Below are positions 59,018 to 64,000 of a stretch of DNA of 64,000 nucleotides, in pieces. The notes beneath the pieces were generated by a model, which was not told where the DNA came from, made no database searches, and saw only the letters and a list, made by a program, of their open reading frames with translations. The first letter of the stretch is position 1, and each line of letters begins with the position of its first letter. This DNA is from Bacillaceae bacterium JMAK1 (GTDB lineage: Bacteria; Bacillota; Bacilli; Bacillales; Marinococcaceae). Made by a program: the position numbers and the translations under genes. The stretch is from NCBI GenBank assembly GCA_012970285.1, contig JIBW01000003.1, positions 1 through 64,000 of the forward strand, written 5' to 3'.

Positions 59018-59093
59018 GGCTCGATAGCTCAGTTGGTAGAGCAGTAGACTGAAAATCTACGTGTCGGCGGTTCGATTCCGTCTCGAGCCACCA
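59018..59093 (+). tRNA. tRNA-Phe (anticodon GAA)
   Basis: A 76-base tRNA with acceptor GGCTCGA pairing TCGAGCC, anticodon loop CTGAAAA giving GAA, and encoded CCA, 8 bases after tRNA-Asp. Last of the cluster. Confidence 0.98.
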
Positions 59094-59162
59094 TTTGATT
59101 GTTTGTCATTCGTATATTCAATCAAATCACTTACGACAACTTATGAAGCAGTATTAAGCTAG

Positions 59163-59191
59163 ACCCCGAATGCATAATTCGGGGTTTTTTC
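59163..59191 (+). terminator. Terminator of the tRNA cluster
   Basis: Perfect 8-bp stem (59163-59170 with 59178-59185) then T-run, about 70 bases after tRNA-Phe. Confidence 0.88.
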
Positions 59192-59292
59192 TTATTTGAA
59201 TTGAAGCGCTATGGTACAATAGAAGCGCGAAACATTTATACGAATCGTGCTTGTACAGTATGACTACAATTGAAAGAATAGAGGCGATCATA

Positions 59293-59997
59293 ATGAACGA
59301 AAAAATACTCGTTGTTGATGATGAAAAGCCAATTGCGGATATATTAGAATTCTCTTTGAAAAAAGAAGGATTTGAAGTTGAAGTGGCTTACGACGGTGAC
59401 GAAGCCCTACAAAAAGTACATGATTTTCAACCAGAATTGATCTTATTAGATATTATGCTTCCAAACCGTGATGGGATGGAGGTTTGTCGGGAAGTTCGTA
59501 AAGATTACGACATGCCAATTATTATGCTTACTGCAAAAGATTCAGAGATTGATAAAGTACTCGGCCTTGAACTGGGTGCCGATGATTATGTGACTAAGCC
59601 ATTTAGTACACGTGAATTACTCGCTCGGGTGAAGGCAAACATTCGTCGCCTTCAAGCAGTACCTCAAAACGATAAACAAAAGAGTGGGGAAATGGAGATC
59701 GGTGGTCTTACGATTGATCCCGAAGCGTACCTCGTACGTAAACGTGGAGAGCCGATCGAACTGACACACCGAGAGTTTGAATTAATTCATTATCTCGCTC
59801 GTCATATCGGTCAAGTGATGACACGCGAACACCTGCTACAGTCCGTGTGGGGATATGACTATTTTGGAGATGTTCGTACCGTTGATGTTACCGTTCGAAG
59901 GTTAAGAGAGAAAGTTGAAGACAACCCTAGCTATCCACTATGGATAATTACGAGAAGGGGAGTCGGCTACTATTTGCGTCACCCTGAACAGGAGTAG
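59293..59997 (+). CDS. walR: Response regulator WalR (YycF)
   Basis: Essential regulator of cell-wall turnover genes. The 234-residue protein has an OmpR-type receiver ([24 protein letters not shown], phospho-acceptor Asp in [13 protein letters not shown], switch threonine in MLTAKDS, lysine in [10 protein letters not shown]) and a C-terminal winged helix ([31 protein letters not shown]). ATG 59293 follows GAGGCGAT and gives the B. subtilis N-terminus. First of walRKHI; a TACAAT -10 lies near 59215. Confidence 0.97.
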   Translation: MNEKILVVDDEKPIADILEFSLKKEGFEVEVAYDGDEALQKVHDFQPELILLDIMLPNRDGMEVCREVRKDYDMPIIMLTAKDSEIDKVLGLELGADDYVTKPFSTRELLARVKANIRRLQAVPQNDKQKSGEMEIGGLTIDPEAYLVRKRGEPIELTHREFELIHYLARHIGQVMTREHLLQSVWGYDYFGDVRTVDVTVRRLREKVEDNPSYPLWIITRRGVGYYLRHPEQE

Positions 59998-60005
59998 TGT
60001 AGTGG

Positions 60006-61847
60006 ATGGAGAAGTTCCGGAACTTTTTTAAGTCGTTTCAATTCAAGCTGATTGCGATTTATGTGTTGCTTCTTCTCATTGCAACGCAAATTATTGGCGC
60101 GACTTTCATGACGACTTTAGAAAGTCAAACGATACAAAATTACAATGATTATCTTGAAGATCGTGCAAGTTTGCTTGCGAACAATGCATCTGAGATCTTA
60201 ACAGAACCTCGCTCTGATGAAGATGGAGATGTGCAGCTACAAATTCGTCAGGAAATGAACGATCAAGTCAATTTATTATTTAGCGATATTAATGAGTTTG
60301 TCGAAGTTGTGGACAATAACTATACGATTATTACGTCTCATGATTCTGATCTTGTTGGACGTTTGAATAACAACATTCAAATTTACCGAGCGATGGCAGG
60401 GTACGAACAAGCACCAGAAACGTTTCAAAACCCTGATACTGGCGACCGGACGAGGGTCATCATTGAGAAGATAGAAGGCAATAATGATGAAATTATCGGC
60501 ATTGCTCACATCCGTGCATCGCTTGAAGGTACGTATGAAGAAGTAACTGAAATTAGTAGTATTTTTACGTGGAGTGCGGTCATTGCCCTCATCATTACTG
60601 CCATTATTGGTATTTTACTTTCACGAACGATTACAAGGCCGGTACTTGATATGCAAAAACAAGCGAGTCGCATGAGTGAAGGTGACTTTAGCCGGCAAGT
60701 ACGCGTTTATGGAAGTGACGAGATCGGTAAATTAGCCACCTCATTTAATACCCTGACATTAAGTTTGAAAGAGGCCAATGCAACGACAGAAGGAGAACGA
60801 AGGAAACTTAGTTCTGTTCTGTCTCATATGACAGATGGCGTTATTGCGACCGATGAACTTGGAAGGATTATCTTGCTTAATCGCCAAGCAGAGATTTTAC
60901 TAAGCATGTCGAGCGATGAAGCAATGGGTCAATCGCTTCCAGAGATCTTGAAGTTATCCGAGCACCTAACACCGAGTAAGCTCTATGACTATTCAGAGTC
61001 AATGATCTTAGATTTCAGTGATGGAGATGGAAGTTATTTGCTTGAAGCGAACTTTTCAGTCATCCGTCATGAGGACGGTCCAATTACTGGTTTGATTACC
61101 GTTCTACACGATGTAACAGAACAAGAAAAAATTGCACAAGAACGACGTGAATTTGTTGCGAACGTCTCTCATGAGCTGCGAACTCCACTAACCACTTTAA
61201 AAAGTTACATGGAGGCACTGGAAGACGGTGCGTTACACGACCAGGAGTTAGCGCCTCGGTTTTTAGGCGTCGCTCAAACGGAAACCGAGCGAATGATTCG
61301 ACTTGTCAACGATCTTCTACAGCTTTCTAAGATGGATCGTGAAGATGTGAGATTAAATAAACACCACTACAACTTAATTGCTTGGTTGCATGAAGTGTTA
61401 GATCGCTTTGAAATGATGGTAAAAGATAAAAACATTGAGTTCGTGCGCAAGTTACCGACGTACCCGGTACGAATCGAGATTGATCGCGACAAAATGACTC
61501 AAGTGATCGATAACATTATTTCTAATGCTATTAAATACTCGCCAGATGGCGGAACGATTACTGTCGGTACTGATTTGCATGAAGACGGTGCGACGATCTT
61601 TGTAAAAGACGAAGGAATGGGAATTCCTCGAGAAAATCAACACAAGATCTTCCAACGTTTTTATCGGGTTGATAAAGCTCGTGCTAGAAACCTCGGTGGA
61701 ACAGGACTTGGCTTAGCAATTGCAAAGGAAATGGTTGAAGCTCATGGAGGTACAATCGGAGTATCAAGTGAATTGCGCCAAGGTACAATGATTACCATTC
61801 AACTTCCTTATACGAGTCTCTATGAGGAAAGTAGGTGGGAAGATTGA
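60006..61847 (+). CDS. walK: Sensor histidine kinase WalK (YycG)
   Basis: Membrane kinase partner of WalR. The 613-residue protein has a first membrane helix (about 14-32), an extracytoplasmic PAS-like sensor (33-185), a second helix (about 186-206), a HAMP domain (SRTITRPVLDMQKQASRMSEGDFSRQV), a cytoplasmic PAS, the HisKA box FVANVSHELRTPLTTL with the phospho-histidine, and the HATPase with NIISNAIKYSPDGG, GMGIP and GGTGLGLAIAKEMVEAHGG. ATG 60006 follows AGGAGTAG. It overlaps walH slightly. Confidence 0.97.
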   Translation: MEKFRNFFKSFQFKLIAIYVLLLLIATQIIGATFMTTLESQTIQNYNDYLEDRASLLANNASEILTEPRSDEDGDVQLQIRQEMNDQVNLLFSDINEFVEVVDNNYTIITSHDSDLVGRLNNNIQIYRAMAGYEQAPETFQNPDTGDRTRVIIEKIEGNNDEIIGIAHIRASLEGTYEEVTEISSIFTWSAVIALIITAIIGILLSRTITRPVLDMQKQASRMSEGDFSRQVRVYGSDEIGKLATSFNTLTLSLKEANATTEGERRKLSSVLSHMTDGVIATDELGRIILLNRQAEILLSMSSDEAMGQSLPEILKLSEHLTPSKLYDYSESMILDFSDGDGSYLLEANFSVIRHEDGPITGLITVLHDVTEQEKIAQERREFVANVSHELRTPLTTLKSYMEALEDGALHDQELAPRFLGVAQTETERMIRLVNDLLQLSKMDREDVRLNKHHYNLIAWLHEVLDRFEMMVKDKNIEFVRKLPTYPVRIEIDRDKMTQVIDNIISNAIKYSPDGGTITVGTDLHEDGATIFVKDEGMGIPRENQHKIFQRFYRVDKARARNLGGTGLGLAIAKEMVEAHGGTIGVSSELRQGTMITIQLPYTSLYEESRWED

Positions 61848-63181
61848 CAGAGCGAATTAAATCGTTGGTTTTGATAGTGTTGATTGCAACGAGCCTTATT
61901 CTCACATGGCAGTTGTGGACGTATCAACCGAATTTAGAAGAGTTGGATGAAGCAAGTAATACAACTGAGAGTATCGGTGACACAATTCAGCTTGAAGATG
62001 TTGTACGTCCCTCCAATCTCGTTTATAGCGTTGGTGAGGACAAGCGTATGACGTACGGAAATGCAGATGATTCTACTGAAGAAGTAGTTGATGATCTGTA
62101 TAACTTAGATTTATGGAATTTCGTTCTCGTTGATGAAGTGTATGACCAAGAAGACGTCTATCCTAGTCAAGATTACATCGAGTTGATTTACCCTGCCGGC
62201 ATTCCAGCAGAGTTGTTGCAGTCGTTTGTTGGAAGGGAAGAAGAGCTAGACCTTATTGACACTTCAGCAGAATTTGATCGAGTTCTTCTTTTTGCAAGTG
62301 GCGATGAAGTTGTGGCGAGATTTGTATCGTTTCAACCTCAAATGTATTTGGAAGCTTATGTTGATCTGAATTTAAATGTATTTATTAATGATTACTTACT
62401 TAGCAATCATCATGATGATACATTTTCAGTATATAGCGAAATGGTCGCTCCACATGGGAGTCGATTAGAAAAGCCAATTTATTTGCCAGTAGAGCAAGTA
62501 GACTTTATGCGTCGCAGTTATGAAATTGATGGCAGTAATTACATTTCTGCAAGTGCGTTTGAAGAATTGCTTTTTGAAGATGAAACCATTCAGGTCGATC
62601 GAGAGAATTACATCGCAAGTTCTGAACAAATGAGCGTAACGAATAATTTATTTATGGAGTATATTAATGCCACTTCTCCAGCTTCAGCTCGGGAGAATCC
62701 TGAACATGTAACGTTACAAGCGTTTAATTATGTGAATTCACACGGTGGTTTTACGGATAATTATCAACTGTATCGTTATGTGACTAACAATCCTGGTATT
62801 GATGAGACGGTGCGCTTCCACCTTGTTGAAAACGGTGTTCCTGTGCTCGGTTCAGGTAATCATGGTCTGATTGAATTGACGAGAAGTCACAATCAAGTGA
62901 TTTCAAACTACACGCGACCACTCTATACGCTTGGAACTGACGTTGAGTTCAGTGCTTCTGAAACACTTGCGCAAGGCGAAGTAGTGTGGGATGCGGTTAC
63001 AGACGACTACGATGTTGATGAAATTGCAGATATTCGGATTGGGTATGACATGAGCCACGAGCAAGAAGTTACGGAATTAATTACATTTACACCCGCATGG
63101 TACGTGCAGACAACGAGTAGTGGTGCCTGGCATCGTGTGGAGCTCTTTCAGTCAGAGGGGGATTACAATGGATTGGAGTAG
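61835..63181 (+). CDS. walH: WalK accessory regulator WalH (YycH)
   Basis: A 448-residue protein with a short cytoplasmic start, one membrane anchor (about 8-26: IKSLVLIVLIATSLILTW) and a large extracytoplasmic acidic domain. WalH and WalI bind WalK and restrain it in B. subtilis. Start is GTG 61835 after GAGG, or TTG 61844; both overlap the walK stop. The family is poorly conserved in sequence, so the call rests on topology, length and position in walRKHI. Confidence 0.93.
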   Translation: MGRLTERIKSLVLIVLIATSLILTWQLWTYQPNLEELDEASNTTESIGDTIQLEDVVRPSNLVYSVGEDKRMTYGNADDSTEEVVDDLYNLDLWNFVLVDEVYDQEDVYPSQDYIELIYPAGIPAELLQSFVGREEELDLIDTSAEFDRVLLFASGDEVVARFVSFQPQMYLEAYVDLNLNVFINDYLLSNHHDDTFSVYSEMVAPHGSRLEKPIYLPVEQVDFMRRSYEIDGSNYISASAFEELLFEDETIQVDRENYIASSEQMSVTNNLFMEYINATSPASARENPEHVTLQAFNYVNSHGGFTDNYQLYRYVTNNPGIDETVRFHLVENGVPVLGSGNHGLIELTRSHNQVISNYTRPLYTLGTDVEFSASETLAQGEVVWDAVTDDYDVDEIADIRIGYDMSHEQEVTELITFTPAWYVQTTSSGAWHRVELFQSEGDYNGLE

Positions 63182-64000
63182 AACGAAGACGATTTTTATC
63201 GTGACGTTCTTTCTGTTAAATGCGTTTTTAACGTACCAACTTATTGCTAAACAATCCTTTGAAAGCTATGCAAGTGAACAGAGTAGCCTTGAGCAAAGCT
63301 TCGAGGATATTGTTGAAGCGGAGAACATTATCGTTGATGCGCAGCTTCCAGAATATCGTGATCTTCCTCGTCTGAACATAGAAACTGAAGTCATTCCTTT
63401 TGAAGAAGTAAGTAGCTTCTATAATAACAACGATTATTTTCAATCTGTGGAACAGGTTGCTGAAGATCAACAAGAATTAATTTTATTGCTAAGCTCACCT
63501 TACGGTTTAGACGCTGGAAGCCCATTATCTAGCATTCGTGAATTTATTGACCAGAACATCTATGAAGGAAGCGAGTATGTTTTTGGGGGAGAAGTCGTGA
63601 GTAGTGATAGTGACCAAATGGAGTTTCACTACTTCAAGAACTACGAGGGACTTACGTTGTATGGAAGTGGTGGGGATGCTCATCTCGTTGTAACGGTAAA
63701 CGACGGGGAGATTACGATAATTGAGCAACAATTTATTGAGATCAATCCACATGAGGAAGACATTGAAGTGATGTCACCAGAAGATGCGATTCTTGCTTTG
63801 CGTGAAGCGCAAGTCATTACAAGGAACGCAACCATTCATCGTATTGAACTTGCGTATCATAGTCATATTACTGACGGTGAGTATGCAAGATATATTCCTG
63901 CATATCGTATTCATGCAAGCAATCAATCGTTTAGCGATGAAGAAGAAATGCCACCATATTGGGAAACACCGGCTTATATTGTTAATGCGGACCGTGGGAA
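63168..64000 (+). CDS. walI: WalK accessory regulator WalI (YycI), partial
   Basis: ATG 63168 opens a frame that runs without stop to the window edge (about 277 codons seen). It begins MDWSRTKTIFIVTFFLLNAFLTYQL, a short charged start and one membrane helix as in YycI, followed by an extracytoplasmic domain. GGGGGAT precedes the start, and it overlaps walH by 14 bases. The 3' end lies beyond the window. In B. subtilis the operon continues with walJ and htrC. Confidence 0.92.
   Translation, partial: MDWSRTKTIFIVTFFLLNAFLTYQLIAKQSFESYASEQSSLEQSFEDIVEAENIIVDAQLPEYRDLPRLNIETEVIPFEEVSSFYNNNDYFQSVEQVAEDQQELILLLSSPYGLDAGSPLSSIREFIDQNIYEGSEYVFGGEVVSSDSDQMEFHYFKNYEGLTLYGSGGDAHLVVTVNDGEITIIEQQFIEINPHEEDIEVMSPEDAILALREAQVITRNATIHRIELAYHSHITDGEYARYIPAYRIHASNQSFSDEEEMPPYWETPAYIVNADRG

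Overview
The window is the replication-origin region of a spore-forming member of the Bacillaceae. The evidence is gene content and order: walRKHI, tRNAs, purA, dnaB, rplI, gdpP, rpsR-ssb-rpsF, ychF, yyaC, parB-parA-noc, rsmG-mnmG-mnmE, jag-yidC-rnpA-rpmH, oriC, dnaA-dnaN-yaaA-recF-remB-gyrB-gyrA, yaaC, guaB, dacA, serS, then tadA-SRP RNA-dnaX-yaaK-recR-yaaL-bofA and an rRNA promoter. This closely follows the Bacillus subtilis origin map. BofA, YyaC and Soj/Spo0J point to endosporulation. The very acidic linker of the solute-binding lipoprotein and the acidic GyrA tail suggest a salt- or alkali-adapted species (inference only).

Layout. oriC lies at about 27.97-29.97 kb: one DnaA-box cluster upstream of dnaA, and a second cluster with a DnaA-trio/AT-rich unwinding element between dnaA and dnaN. 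Left of it (1-29.5 kb) nearly all genes are on the minus strand; right of it (30.1-64 kb) nearly all are on the plus strand, so transcription follows the forks. Exceptions are yaaC, a DUF1269-like gene and malate synthase G on the left, and yyaC, a DUF4188/padR pair and a GNAT gene on the right.

Accessory parts. Between serS and tRNA-Ser/tadA (about 4.6-14.7 kb) is a block not found there in B. subtilis: panD, a DUF1269-like protein with a possible SigB promoter, malate synthase G, a five-gene peptide ABC importer in App order (D-F-A-B-C) and an Lrp/AsnC regulator. On the right arm, small accessory modules sit between housekeeping genes: DUF554 and YczE-like membrane proteins, a class III aminotransferase, a YkvI-type protein, PadR with a DUF4188 protein, a succinate-semialdehyde dehydrogenase, and an ArsR-like regulator with an MFS exporter.

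Chromosome organisation signals. The window encodes ParA, ParB and Noc and also contains a perfect 14-bp Noc-type palindrome inside the guaB terminator, two parS-like sites, and a four-box DnaA cluster upstream of mnmE-mnmG. RNA-level control includes a T-box leader for serS and terminator-like leaders upstream of the yczE-like gene and between dnaA and dnaN. I found no phage, insertion sequence, CRISPR array or clearly new multi-gene system. The noteworthy material is mainly regulatory and chromosome-maintenance sites. Start codons were chosen by ribosome-binding-site spacing and remembered family N-termini; no searches were run.
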